DNA of 64,000 nucleotides, taken from Acidocella sp. Lineage in GTDB: Bacteria; Pseudomonadota; Alphaproteobacteria; Acetobacterales; Acetobacteraceae. The notes under the pieces are model-generated. The model ran no database searches. It was not told the DNA's origin and saw only the letters and a list, made by a program, of their open reading frames with translations. The DNA is taken from the NCBI GenBank assembly GCA_027308685.1, contig DAIDEE010000042.1:158200-222199 (forward strand), read 5' to 3'. The first letter of the stretch is position 1. Every line of letters starts with the position of its first letter. Positions 16,473-24,964 of this stretch are shown piece after piece. Both the position numbers and the translations under genes were made by a program.

Positions 16473-17858
16473 CGATTCCAGCATCCGGCGCAGCAGTTCC
16501 ACATCCTCCGCAAAGGCGGCATCAGTGCCCATCAAGGCCGTCACGCGCGCGACAGCGTGCATCACGGTGGTATGGTCACGGTCGCCGAAGTGGCGGCCAA
16601 TATCGGGCAGAGACTTACTGGTGAGCTGCTTGGCCAGATACATCGCCACCTGCCGCGGCCGGGCCACATTGCGCGAGCGCCGGGCGGACGACATTTCCGA
16701 AATTTTGATATTCCAATGTTCCGCGACTTTTTTCTGAATTTCCTGAATGGTCACCCGCCGGTCGAAGGCTTTGAGCACATCGTGCAGCACCTCATGGGCG
16801 GTCTCCAGCGTAATCTGCCGGTCAAACAGGTTGGCGTGCGCCACCAGCCGGTTCAGCGCCCCTTCAAGCTCGCGGACGTTAGAGGTGATTTTATGTGCCA
16901 GGAATTCCATCACTTTGGCCGGCACGTCCACCCCGGCGCGCAGCGCCTTGGCCTCCAAAATTGAAATACGCAATTCAAATGTGGTGGCGTGCAAATCCGC
17001 CACCATGCCGCACCCAAGCCGGGTGCGCAGACGGTCTTCCAGCCCCGAAAGGTCAGACGGCGATTTATCAGCCGAAATAACGATTTGTTTGCCGGCATCC
17101 ACCAGCGCGTTGAAGGTGTGGAAAAACTCTTCCTGCGTGTTATCCTTGCCGATCAGGAACTGCAGATCATCGATCATCAACACATCGACACTACGCAACT
17201 CGTTCTTGAATTCCAGCGTGGACTGGTTTCTGAGCGCGTTAATGAAGCGATACATAAATTTTTCGGCCGACATATACGCCACCGAAACCGGCTTACCATG
17301 GCGCGGGTTGTTCGAGAGCTCCCATGCAATCGCATGCATCAAATGGGTTTTACCCAGCCCCACGCCACCGTAAAGAAACAGCGGATTAAACCCTTGGGTG
17401 GCGGGCGCTTCTGCCACGCGTCGCGCACAGGCATAGGCAAATTCATTAGGTTTACCAACCACAAAAGTGTCGAACGTAAAACGTTGGTCCAGAGGCGCGA
17501 TCACATCAGCCCGCGCTTCCGGGCGCACGGCTGCCACGGGGTTTGAGGCTGGTTCAGCCAGATTAGGGGCAGTGCCCCGCGCCGGCTGCGTGCGGATATC
17601 CACCCGCCGGATGCTGGTATTCTCGGTTTGCCAGATTGAGGTAATCAGCGAGCCATATTCCTTGCTCACCCAGTCGCGCAAAAACCGCGTCGGCAGCATC
17701 AGGGTCAACTCATCGCCATCCTGCCCGGCCAATGAAACCTGTTTCAACCAGGTACGGTATTCAACGTCTCCCACTTCCTGCTGTAGCTTGGCGCGAACGC
17801 TGGCCCATTGATTTGTCAGCAGGGTTTCGCGTCCGGATTCTCGCTCGGATTGGGCCAT
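16470..17858 (-). CDS. dnaA: Chromosomal replication initiator protein DnaA
   Basis: DnaA binds DnaA boxes at oriC and opens the origin. Domain I (NQWASVRAKLQQEV..YRTWLKQV) is at the N-terminus. The AAA+ domain carries Walker A GGVGLGKTHLMHA, Walker B MIDDLQFL and a sensor region. Domain IV ends with the DnaA signature ..GDRDHTTVMHAV that contacts the box. The chosen ATG at 17858 (MAQSERE) has AAGGA upstream; an ATG at 17897 with GGAG upstream is equally possible and would add 13 residues. Length (462-475) fits the family. The gene lies downstream of rpsT, separated by a strong terminator and an AT-rich region. Confidence 0.96.
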   Translation of the reverse strand: MAQSERESGRETLLTNQWASVRAKLQQEVGDVEYRTWLKQVSLAGQDGDELTLMLPTRFLRDWVSKEYGSLITSIWQTENTSIRRVDIRTQPARGTAPNLAEPASNPVAAVRPEARADVIAPLDQRFTFDTFVVGKPNEFAYACARRVAEAPATQGFNPLFLYGGVGLGKTHLMHAIAWELSNNPRHGKPVSVAYMSAEKFMYRFINALRNQSTLEFKNELRSVDVLMIDDLQFLIGKDNTQEEFFHTFNALVDAGKQIVISADKSPSDLSGLEDRLRTRLGCGMVADLHATTFELRISILEAKALRAGVDVPAKVMEFLAHKITSNVRELEGALNRLVAHANLFDRQITLETAHEVLHDVLKAFDRRVTIQEIQKKVAEHWNIKISEMSSARRSRNVARPRQVAMYLAKQLTSKSLPDIGRHFGDRDHTTVMHAVARVTALMGTDAAFAEDVELLRRMLES

Positions 17859-18017
17859 TGTATCGCTTATCCTTGCTGAACCAATTTCAAAATTCATACC
17901 CAAATCCGCTCCAGCTCTGACAAGTACGGGTACGAATCCACGAAAACGCAACAAGGCATTGAAAATGCTTGTGTTTCTCAGAAATCCCTGACGCCCAGAC
18001 AGTGTCGTTAGCCGGGC

Positions 18018-18047
18018 ATACTAGGGTAACTTATCCTCATGACGCAA
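18018..18047 (-). promoter_or_regulatory. Possible dnaA promoter with a near-consensus DnaA box
   Basis: Read on the minus strand, TTGCGT (18047-18042) and TAGTAT (18023-18018) are separated by 18 bp and lie about 160 bp upstream of the preferred dnaA start. In the spacer, the plus strand reads TTATCCTCA (18031-18039), one mismatch from the DnaA box TTATCCACA. A second weak box, TTTTGCACA on the minus strand, is at 18164-18156. This layout would fit autorepression of dnaA, but the match is by eye only. Confidence 0.35.
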
Positions 18048-18175
18048 GCACTCAATGGTTATAATTTTTCATCTAACTCATTGATATTCAGCGAATAAGC
18101 AGCAGAATCAGGGGGATTTACGTTAAATAAAATTCGAGTCGCTTGCGACCGAGCTTGTGCAAAAATGCCATAGAA

Positions 18176-18220
18176 AAAGGCGCAGGTTTTACCCTCAGTT
18201 GAGGTAAAACCTACGCCTTT
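18176..18220 (-). terminator. Strong intrinsic terminator of rpsT
   Basis: An 18-bp stem with one mismatch (AAAGGCGCAGGTTTTACC paired with GGTAAAACCTACGCCTTT) around a 9-base loop. On the minus strand it ends in TTTTT, right after the rpsT stop. It should insulate dnaA from rpsT transcription. Confidence 0.85.
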
Positions 18221-18244
18221 TGAAAGGCAACGCCGGGCCCTAAC

Positions 18245-18514
18245 TTAGGCGGCGTGAATGGCTTTCACACTGGCCGACAGGCGCGAAAGCTTACGCGAAA
18301 CCGTATTGGCTTTCAGCACACCCTTGGTCACAGCGCGCTGCAACTCCGGCTGGCCTGCCTTGAAGGCTGCAGCTGCAGCTTCCTTATTGCCGCTCGCGAC
18401 GGCTTCCTCGATCTTGCGGATCGCACCATGGACGCGCGACTTGCGTGCCTTGTTGCGCGCCGTACGCTTAATGGTCTGCCGGATGCGCTTCTGCGCTGAT
18501 GCAATATTCGCCAT
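18245..18514 (-). CDS. rpsT: 30S ribosomal protein S20
   Basis: S20 binds 16S rRNA in the small subunit body. The 89-residue product starts at [13 protein letters not shown], the universal S20 opening, and continues with [19 protein letters not shown]; lysine and arginine are abundant. The open frame extends upstream to 18613 but the extension overlaps the histidine phosphatase gene and is not part of the family. It is followed by the strong terminator at 18176-18220 and then dnaA; rpsT next to dnaA is a recurrent alphaproteobacterial arrangement. Confidence 0.95.
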   Translation of the reverse strand: MANIASAQKRIRQTIKRTARNKARKSRVHGAIRKIEEAVASGNKEAAAAAFKAGQPELQRAVTKGVLKANTVSRKLSRLSASVKAIHAA

Positions 18515-18554
18515 GAGTTCCGCCGAAAAAAGACTGTTTAATGAAGGGCGGGGT

Positions 18555-19130
18555 CTAAGCGTGGTCAGGCGCTTCGTCAAGTGTCGCCAGCGTAATCGTC
18601 CAACCCTGGGCACCAGGCATGCAAAATAGCGGCTGCGCGTTCGGTGTCAGCCCCTCCAGGCTGAGCCCCAGCAAGCCCCGCAGCGCCCGGAAGACCCCGC
18701 CATGGGCCACAATCAATATCGGGCCGGGCAGGGCCAGCAGCCGGGTGAAAACGCTGTGAACCCGCTCGGTAATCTCGGCAAAGCTCTCAGCGCCCTCGGG
18801 GGTGTAGGTCCCCGCCATCCAGTCGGCGAACCAGGGACTCAGCGGCTTGCCCTCCATGCCACCAAAGATCACCTCCCGCAGGTCTTCGTCATAAAGCACC
18901 GGCAAATTCAGAGATTTATTCAAAATCTCGCTGGTCTCTCGGGTGCGAATCATCGGCGAGGCATAAATCCCCACAATCCCGCGGCCCACCAGCAAAGGTG
19001 CTGCGGCCTCAGCCTGGGCCCGGCCCTTTTCGTTCAGAGAGATATCAAGCGCCCCCTGGCTCAGACCCCTGGCGTTATAATCGGTCTCGCCATGGCGCAG
19101 AAACCAAAACGGCACGTGCGGCAAGCTCAC
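18555..19130 (-). CDS. Histidine phosphatase (phosphoglycerate mutase-like) family protein
   Basis: The 191-residue protein has the branch-1 histidine phosphatase motif LRHGETDYN at residues 11-19, with RHG as the phospho-accepting histidine, the second-arginine region [13 protein letters not shown], and the second catalytic histidine in [12 protein letters not shown]. Such proteins include broad phosphatases, GpmB and CobC; the substrate cannot be assigned. It starts with GTG, directly after the GST stop codon with no gap, so the two are co-transcribed. Confidence 0.88.
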   Translation of the reverse strand: MSLPHVPFWFLRHGETDYNARGLSQGALDISLNEKGRAQAEAAAPLLVGRGIVGIYASPMIRTRETSEILNKSLNLPVLYDEDLREVIFGGMEGKPLSPWFADWMAGTYTPEGAESFAEITERVHSVFTRLLALPGPILIVAHGGVFRALRGLLGLSLEGLTPNAQPLFCMPGAQGWTITLATLDEAPDHA

Positions 19131-19748
19131 TTAGCGCAGCCCTTCACCGGCCAGCATCCGCGCCACCGCCGGGCGGGCCAGCAGCCGGTCCAGATAAGCC
19201 TGTAATACCGGGCTCAGCGGAATACTCGCCCGCCGGGAAGCCCAATAGACAATATAAAAAAATCCGCAATCGGCGATCGAATATTGCGCCAGCAGATAAT
19301 CCTTATCCCCCAGCACCGCTTCCAAAATCTGCAACCCCTGGCTCACCATATTGCGGCCAGTCTCCACCACCTTCGGCTCATCAGCCGGGTTCGGGGTAAA
19401 GGTGGCGGTGCGGAATATCCGGGTATAGCCGCGCATATGCACGGTGGCGGTGATATATTCGAGCAACTCCAGCACCCGCGCTTCGCCCTCGATATCATTC
19501 GGCAACAAATTCGCCTGCGGGTTGGTTTTCGCCAGATACCAGGCAATCGCTGGTAATTCAGTAAGCACCGCGCCATCATCGCGCATCAACGCCGGAACCT
19601 TTGATTTCGGGTTCACCGCCAAATATTCCGGCTGGTACTGCGAGGCCTTAGCAAAATCCACCAGCGCCAACTCATATGGCTTGCCGATTTCTTCCAAAAC
19701 AATATGGATCGCCATCGAGCAAGCATTCGGTGAGTAAAACAGCTTCAT
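19131..19748 (-). CDS. Glutathione S-transferase family protein
   Basis: The 205-residue product has a thioredoxin-fold N-terminal domain starting MKLFYSPNACSMAIHIVLEE, with the serine/cysteine pair of beta-class bacterial GSTs, then NPKSKVPAL..LTELPAIAWYLA, the glutathione-binding loop. An all-helical C-terminal domain includes the N-capping region YSIADCGFF. It probably conjugates glutathione to electrophiles or acts as a peroxidase. A good AGGAAAG ribosome site precedes the ATG. It lies 19 bp downstream of prs. Confidence 0.9.
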   Translation of the reverse strand: MKLFYSPNACSMAIHIVLEEIGKPYELALVDFAKASQYQPEYLAVNPKSKVPALMRDDGAVLTELPAIAWYLAKTNPQANLLPNDIEGEARVLELLEYITATVHMRGYTRIFRTATFTPNPADEPKVVETGRNMVSQGLQILEAVLGDKDYLLAQYSIADCGFFYIVYWASRRASIPLSPVLQAYLDRLLARPAVARMLAGEGLR

Positions 19749-19767
19749 AATGGCTTTCCTCGCTATT

Positions 19768-20700
19768 TTAATCGAACAATGAACTCACGGAACTTTCATC
19801 GGAAATCCGGCGCATCGCCTCGGCCAGCAAGGGGGCAATACTATGCTGGCGTACATTGTGCGCCAATCGCACCGCTTCCGTTGCGGCAATCGAATCGGTC
19901 ACGGTCAGCATCTCAATCGGCGACCCGGCAATCCGCGCCACCGCACCACCTGAGAGCACGCCGTGCGTCACATAAACGCTGGCCGAACGCGCACCGTTTT
20001 TCAGCAACGCCTCAGCCGCATTGCACAAGGTGCCACCGGAATCCACAATATCATCGATCAGAATACAATCGCGCCCCTCAACCTCGCCGATGATATTCAT
20101 CACTTCGGAAACACCAGCCTTCTCACGGCGCTTATCAATTATTGCCAGGTCGCAATTCAGCCGCCGCGCCATAATCCGGGCCCGCAGCACGCCACCCACA
20201 TCCGGGCTCACAATCATCGGCTCGCGGTTGGCAAACCGTTCCTGCACATCGCGCGAAAACAACGGCGCGGCATATAAATTATCCACCGGAATATCAAAAA
20301 ATCCCTGAATTTGCCCGGCGTGTAAATCCATCGTCAGCACCCGGTTGGCACCGGCCTCGGTAATCAAATTCGCCACCAGCTTGGCCGAAATCGGCGTGCG
20401 CGGGCCCGATTTGCGGTCCTGCCTGGCATAACCAAAATACGGGATCACCGCCGTCACCCGCCGGGCCGAGCCCCGCCGCAGCGCATCCAGCGTAATCAGC
20501 AATTCCATCAGGTTATCATTGGCGGGGTACGAGGTGGACTGGATGACAAACACATCCTCGCCCCGCACATTCTCATGAATTTCGACAAAAATCTCCATAT
20601 CCGCAAACCGGCGTACCGATGCCTTGGTCAGCGGCAGGTTCAGCGCGGCGGCGACAGCCTCGGCCAGGGGGCGGTTGCTGTTGCAGGCGACAATTTTCAT
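19768..20700 (-). CDS. prs: Ribose-phosphate pyrophosphokinase (PRPP synthetase)
   Basis: Prs makes phosphoribosyl pyrophosphate from ribose 5-phosphate and ATP for purine, pyrimidine, histidine, tryptophan and NAD synthesis. The 310-residue product has the class I signatures: [21 protein letters not shown], the flexible loop with [10 protein letters not shown], the [13 protein letters not shown] divalent-cation site, and the PRPP-binding loop [14 protein letters not shown]. Length is normal. GGAAAG precedes the ATG. Confidence 0.96.
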   Translation of the reverse strand: MKIVACNSNRPLAEAVAAALNLPLTKASVRRFADMEIFVEIHENVRGEDVFVIQSTSYPANDNLMELLITLDALRRGSARRVTAVIPYFGYARQDRKSGPRTPISAKLVANLITEAGANRVLTMDLHAGQIQGFFDIPVDNLYAAPLFSRDVQERFANREPMIVSPDVGGVLRARIMARRLNCDLAIIDKRREKAGVSEVMNIIGEVEGRDCILIDDIVDSGGTLCNAAEALLKNGARSASVYVTHGVLSGGAVARIAGSPIEMLTVTDSIAATEAVRLAHNVRQHSIAPLLAEAMRRISDESSVSSLFD

Positions 20701-20778
20701 GATTGGCTTTCCGGGTTACACCAAAAGGCGGGAAGGTAAGAGCGGGCTGGTCTTAGCAACGTGACACTGGCGTGTCTA

Positions 20779-21588
20779 TCAATCGCTCAAGCTCCGAGAC
20801 CGTTCGGTTGCCGCCGTGATCGCCTCAGCAAAAGATTTCGGCCAGGCGTTGTCATCGCGCAACACTGCCAGCGCCTGCTCCGTCGTCCCGCCAGGCGAGG
20901 TCACTGCAATTCTGAGTGCTGCCGCATCCTCGGCGCTGGCTGCCAGCAAAGCACCCGAGCCGATCACCGTCTGGCGCGCCATGGCCCGTGCCATCGCCGG
21001 CGGAATCCCTTGCGCCAATGCTGCCTGTTCCATCAATTCCGTCAGCAAAAACACATAAGCCGGACCGCCGCCCGAAATCGCCGTCACCGGGTCAAGCAGC
21101 GCTTCATCATCAGTCCAGGCAATCTGCCCAATGGCCGACAGCAACCGCTCGCCCAATTTTCGCTGCGTCGCCGACACATGCGACCCCGCCACCGCCACCG
21201 TAAACCCCTGCCGTACCGCCGCCGGCGTGTTCGGCATCGCCCGGATGATCGACGCCTTGGTGCCCAGCATATGCTCAACCGCCCGGATCGTCTTGCCGGC
21301 CATAATCGAAATAAACACCGCTCGCCCGGCAAACCTTCCGTAAGCCGGCAACGCCTCCGCTGCCATCTGCGGCTTTACCGCCAACACCACCGCCTCCGGC
21401 GTAAACCCCGCCGGGATCACCCCAAACGACGGCACCACTACAATCCCAGGTGCGGCCAACGCCCCAGCCTGCGCCGACGGATCAACCACAATCGCACTTG
21501 CCAGCCCTTGCTCACGCCACCCCGCCAGCATCGCCGCCCCCATCTTGCCGCCACCCACCAGCAATATCGGCGGTAAATCTGTCATCAT
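20779..21588 (-). CDS. proC: Pyrroline-5-carboxylate reductase
   Basis: ProC reduces 1-pyrroline-5-carboxylate to proline with NAD(P)H. From the ATG pair at 21588/21585 the product is 268-269 residues. It has the N-terminal dinucleotide fold LLVGGGKMGAAML, VLAVKPQ, the RAMPNTPA motif and the C-terminal signature AISGGGPAYVFLL. The frame extends upstream into the palindromic element, but that extension is not family-like. The AGGA Shine-Dalgarno is the outermost part of the adjacent 245-bp palindrome, so the repeat reaches the translation signal. Confidence 0.93.
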   Translation of the reverse strand: MMTDLPPILLVGGGKMGAAMLAGWREQGLASAIVVDPSAQAGALAAPGIVVVPSFGVIPAGFTPEAVVLAVKPQMAAEALPAYGRFAGRAVFISIMAGKTIRAVEHMLGTKASIIRAMPNTPAAVRQGFTVAVAGSHVSATQRKLGERLLSAIGQIAWTDDEALLDPVTAISGGGPAYVFLLTELMEQAALAQGIPPAMARAMARQTVIGSGALLAASAEDAAALRIAVTSPGGTTEQALAVLRDDNAWPKSFAEAITAATERSRSLSD

Positions 21589-21833
21589 ACGGGTCCTGTG
21601 GGGTTGGGTGTTAAGTAGGGTAAGGCCAGGGGGCATCTGTCCCCTGGACCCCCACCAAAGGCTGAGCCTTTGGAATCCATTAGTGAGGTTTAGAAGAGGG
21701 GGCACCCACAGGTGTTTCAACACCGCGGAGCGCCCCCTTTTCTAAACCTAATTGGTTCTAAGGGCTGTGCCCTTAGCGGGGTCCAGGGGCAGCACCCCTG
21801 GCCTTACTTACTCATACCAACCCCACAAGACCA
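21589..21833. repeat. 245-bp imperfect palindrome with nested hairpins (MITE/REP-like)
   Basis: The two ends (GGTCCTGTGGGGTTGG at 21592-21607 and GGTCTTGTGGGGTTGG read from 21833 on the other strand) are inverted copies. Within each arm the order is the same: TAAGGCCAGGGG..CCCCTGGACCCC hairpin, then a second short hairpin (CCAAAGG..CCTTTGG at left, CTAAGGG..CCCTTAG at right), then AGGTTTAGAAGAGGGGGC or AGGTTTAGAAAAGGGGGC. The second hairpins differ in sequence but both keep pairing. The centre is GTGTTTCAACAC. No reading frame inside looks real. It fills the gap between the YbjN-family gene and proC. Confidence 0.85.
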
Positions 21834-21842
21834 GTCCGATGT

Positions 21843-22349
21843 TCAGGCTTCGCCCACGCATTCCAGCATGGCGGCAGCGAGCGCGTCTTCGGGGGATTTG
21901 CCGCCCCACAGGACAAACTGGAAGGCCGGGAAGAAGCGTTCACATTCGGTAATGGCAATATCGACCATGTCCTCGATGCTTTCGGCGGAGGCGCTGGGGG
22001 TGCCGCGCAGGAGCACAGAGTGGCGGTAGATCGGCATGCCGTCGTCTTCATCCAGTCCGAAATGGCCGATCCAAAGTTTTTCATTGGCTTTGGCCAGCAA
22101 TTCATACAGGGCGGCGCGGCGTTTTTCCGGGGCTTTCATGTCGAAGGCACAGGAGAAATGCATCACCGAGATTTCATGTGACCAGCAGAAATACAGCCCA
22201 TAATCGCACCATTTGCCGGGCGCTTCCGCGGCCATTTCAGCATCCGAGCGACGGTCAAAGGCCCATTCGTTGGCGCTGATAACTTGCTCAACAAGGTCGA
22301 GCGGGTTGGCGGCATGTTCGGTCTCGAAGGATTGAGCGAGGCTCGGCAT
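21843..22349 (-). CDS. YbjN domain-containing protein
   Basis: The ATG at 22349 has an AGGAGA ribosome site seven bases upstream; a longer frame to 22379 lacks one. The 168-residue product matches the alphaproteobacterial YbjN family: LDLVEQVISANEWAFDRRSDAEM, then GKWCDYGLYFCWSHE and a C-terminal FQFVLWGGKSPEDAL. YbjN proteins resemble type III secretion chaperones in fold and are linked to stress and motility control in enterobacteria; a molecular role here is unknown. YbjN beside proC is a common alphaproteobacterial neighbourhood. Confidence 0.9.
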   Translation of the reverse strand: MPSLAQSFETEHAANPLDLVEQVISANEWAFDRRSDAEMAAEAPGKWCDYGLYFCWSHEISVMHFSCAFDMKAPEKRRAALYELLAKANEKLWIGHFGLDEDDGMPIYRHSVLLRGTPSASAESIEDMVDIAITECERFFPAFQFVLWGGKSPEDALAAAMLECVGEA

Positions 22350-22437
22350 GGTACTTGTCTCCTGTGCAGGGACGGCCAAGCAGACGGGTTACCACTAGCG
22401 ATAGTCATTTTGGTCCTAGTCCACCACGACTCCTAGT

Positions 22438-23043
22438 TTACGGGTATTTCGGCGTGCGCCGCAACGAGGAAATTGATGTCGCTTTTAAGTCGTTTCCGGT
22501 GTCCACGTCATGCAGTGTTTCTAACGCGGTCACACTATGGTGGCGGAAATTCATCAGCGTGTCGGCCAGGGCGTGCGGGCTGGACCAGCGGACGTTGGCA
22601 AATGGGGTGGCGGGGCGTTTTGCGCCCATGGCCACCAGATAATAACCGCCATCAGCCGCCGGGCCGAAGGCGGCGTCATGTGATTTCAGTGCCCGCGCGG
22701 CGTGGCGTATGATGGCGGCGTTCAAGTCAGGAATATCGGCGCCGATGAGAATAACCTGGCGGCGGCGAAACATATCAAAGCACCGGGCCATCCGTTGCCC
22801 CAGATCACCTTTGCTCTGACTGATACCGTGAAAGCGTGGCTTGGGTTGCAACCGGCTATGGCGCGGGGTGAGGGCGATGATGATTTCAAAATTCTTCAGT
22901 TTGGCCAATTCGCGGATCATGCGGGTTAGCTGGTTACGATAGAACCGCAACGCCGCCACATCGCCGATGTCGCTCGCCAGTCGGCGCTTCACTAGCCCCA
23001 GCCGCGGCGTCCGGGCAAACAGAATAACAACCGGCCTAGCCAT
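22438..23043 (-). CDS. TIGR04282-type glycosyltransferase (DUF2064)
   Basis: About 201 residues from the ATG at 23043, which has GGAG upstream. The protein has a GT-A-like fold with VVILFARTPRLGLVKRRLA, ILIGADIPDL (DxD-like) and AAFGPAADGGYYLVAM, signatures of the family sometimes named arsenosugar biosynthesis glycosyltransferase. It overlaps the following TIGR04283-type gene by 8 bp. The pair often occurs together without arsenic genes, and no arsenic gene is seen here, so the arsenosugar name should not be taken as function. Confidence 0.88.
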   Translation of the reverse strand: MARPVVILFARTPRLGLVKRRLASDIGDVAALRFYRNQLTRMIRELAKLKNFEIIIALTPRHSRLQPKPRFHGISQSKGDLGQRMARCFDMFRRRQVILIGADIPDLNAAIIRHAARALKSHDAAFGPAADGGYYLVAMGAKRPATPFANVRWSSPHALADTLMNFRHHSVTALETLHDVDTGNDLKATSISSLRRTPKYP

Positions 23044-23722
23044 ATAATCTCCGGATTGTCTCGGGCGGCACACCGGCAAAATAGAGTGTCAAACACAGTA
23101 AATTTCTTAACGGGCGCCGCAGCCAGCCGTCGCGCTCGTATTTTGCGGCAGACGTGGTGGCGGTGGCGGGCAGGGGACACAACCGTCGCTTGAGCCGGCG
23201 CGCCAGAGCCACATCCTCCATCAACGGTAAATCTGGCATTCCCCCGGCTTGCGCCAACAACGCCCGGCTGATCAACAACCCCTGGTCGCCATAAGGCAGC
23301 GATAATATCTGGCAGCGCAGCGCCACCGCCCGCTCCATCATCCTGGCCAGCCGCCGCGAACTATCGAGCCGGAGGCTGAAATACCCGGCCATGCCCAGGT
23401 CGGCGGTGGCGACCGCCTCCGGCCAGTCCGGCGAGAGGCAGGTATCAGCGTGCAGCAGCAGCAAAACATCGCCGGAGGCCGCGGCAATCCCTGCCCGAAG
23501 CTGGCCACCCCGCCCGGCGGGGGCTTTCACCACAATGGCGGCGCCGGTTCGTTGCAGCGTATCATCCGTACTGCCGCCATCCACAATAATGATCTCCCGG
23601 ATCAAAGCCGCCCCAGGCCGCAGGGATGCCAGGCATCCTGCGATGGTTTCAGCCGCATTCAGCGTGGGAATAATCACCGACAGCGAAAAATTACCAAAAT
23701 GTTCTGATTTTGTTCTTGACAT
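23036..23722 (-). CDS. TIGR04283-type family 2 glycosyltransferase
   Basis: From the ATG at 23722 (MSRTKSEHF) the protein is 228 residues; the open frame runs further upstream only as antisense of the radical SAM gene. It is a GT2 enzyme: LSVIIPTLNAAETI, EIIIVDGGSTDDT, GRGGQLRAG and LLLLHADTCLS carry the nucleotide-sugar and metal-binding acidic residues, and LPYGDQGLLISR is the family's acceptor-side motif. It is coupled to the TIGR04282-type gene. A plus-strand TTGACA at 23716-23721 lies across its start codon and may belong to the divergent radical SAM gene. Confidence 0.88.
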   Translation of the reverse strand: MSRTKSEHFGNFSLSVIIPTLNAAETIAGCLASLRPGAALIREIIIVDGGSTDDTLQRTGAAIVVKAPAGRGGQLRAGIAAASGDVLLLLHADTCLSPDWPEAVATADLGMAGYFSLRLDSSRRLARMMERAVALRCQILSLPYGDQGLLISRALLAQAGGMPDLPLMEDVALARRLKRRLCPLPATATTSAAKYERDGWLRRPLRNLLCLTLYFAGVPPETIRRLYG

Positions 23723-23761
23723 TAAGCTAGTGTAATGATCTGGTGACAATGAGAACGGAGC

Positions 23762-24859
23762 ATGAACACGATGATGCCAGCCTCCCCGCAGCAAAGCAAT
23801 GCCATCAAGGGCCGTGGCACTGCCATGAACCCCGCCGTCCGGTTTGAGCGTCAGCACGCCGAAGCCTTTGATGACGGTTGGGACAATGCTGACGAAACCC
23901 CACCGCCGCCCACCAGCCTGGTACGTGATGCCGCCCGCAGCATCATCAGCCGCAATGACAGCCCTGACCTCGGATTCGACCGCAGCTTGAACCCCTATCG
24001 TGGCTGCGAGCATGGCTGCATTTACTGCTTCGCCCGGCCCAGCCATGCGTATCTCGGCTTTTCGCCGGGGTTGGATTTTGAAACCAAGATCATTTTCAAG
24101 CCCGAAGCCGCCAGCCTGTTGGAAAAGGAACTCAGTAAACCAGGCTATATCGCGCAACCAATTGTCCTAGGTTCCAACAGCGACCCGTATCAGCCAATCG
24201 AGCGCACACTGAAGTTAACCCGCTCGCTGCTGGAGGTACTGGAGCGGTTCAACCATCCGGTCATCATCATCACCAAATCTGCTGGCGTGCTGCGCGACAC
24301 TGATATTCTGGCCCGCATGGCGGCCAAAAATCTTGTCAAAGTCTATCTCTCCATCACCACGCTCGATGCTACCCTGGCCCGCGCCATGGAACCCCGCGCT
24401 GCCAGCCCCTTGCGCCGTCTGGCCGCCATCGCTGGTTTGGCACAAGCCAAAATCCCCGCCGGTGTTCTGGCCTCCCCGATGATCCCAGGGCTGAATGACG
24501 CTGAATTAGAGAAAATTCTCCAAGCCGCGGCCGCTGCCGGCGCCAGCAGCGCCAACAGTATTTTGCTCCGGTTGCCGCATGAATTAGGCGAGTTATTCAC
24601 CGACTGGCTGCATACCCACATACCAGACCGTGCCCGCCATGTTCTCAGCCTGATCCGCCAAATTCGTGGCGGCAATCTGAACGACGCCTCGTTCCATGGC
24701 AGATTCACCGGCTCCGGCCCCTACGCCGAGCTTCTCAGCCGCCGCTTCCTGCGGGCCGCCAAGCAATTTGGCCTGAACACTGAACGGCTAGCCTTGGATA
24801 CCAGCTTGTTTGCCACCCCGGAGCGGCAGCAAAAACCCGCCCAATTATCGCTATTTTAA
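23762..24859 (+). CDS. PA0069-family radical SAM protein (spore photoproduct lyase-like)
   Basis: A 365-residue radical SAM enzyme with the cluster motif RGCEHGCIYCFARPSH (CxxxCxxC, residues about 79-94), SLNPYRGCEHGC context and a TIM-barrel core. The family is related to SplB, the spore photoproduct lyase, and is widespread in Proteobacteria with no settled function. The very C-terminus is QLSLF, identical to the consensus of beta-clamp-binding peptides. ATG codons at 23762, 23771 and 23774 are all possible; GGAG at 23757 is best spaced for 23771. Divergent from the glycosyltransferase pair. Confidence 0.9.
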   Translation: MNTMMPASPQQSNAIKGRGTAMNPAVRFERQHAEAFDDGWDNADETPPPPTSLVRDAARSIISRNDSPDLGFDRSLNPYRGCEHGCIYCFARPSHAYLGFSPGLDFETKIIFKPEAASLLEKELSKPGYIAQPIVLGSNSDPYQPIERTLKLTRSLLEVLERFNHPVIIITKSAGVLRDTDILARMAAKNLVKVYLSITTLDATLARAMEPRAASPLRRLAAIAGLAQAKIPAGVLASPMIPGLNDAELEKILQAAAAAGASSANSILLRLPHELGELFTDWLHTHIPDRARHVLSLIRQIRGGNLNDASFHGRFTGSGPYAELLSRRFLRAAKQFGLNTERLALDTSLFATPERQQKPAQLSLF

Positions 24860-24964
24860 AGCCAACCGCCTGATAACAAGTCCGGGATGAGCCGTTCATC
24901 ACGCGACTTTGCGAGGACGCCGCCAGCATCTATCTCTATGTAAGCCCTGTTGAAGGGATTTATA

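Noticed and set aside
18515..18613. Extended N-terminus of ribosomal protein S20
   Set aside because: The universal S20 opening [10 protein letters not shown] is at 18514, and the extension runs into the neighbouring gene.
20761..21576. 271-codon plus-strand frame opposite proC
   Set aside because: Arginine- and proline-rich antisense of proC with no recognisable domain.
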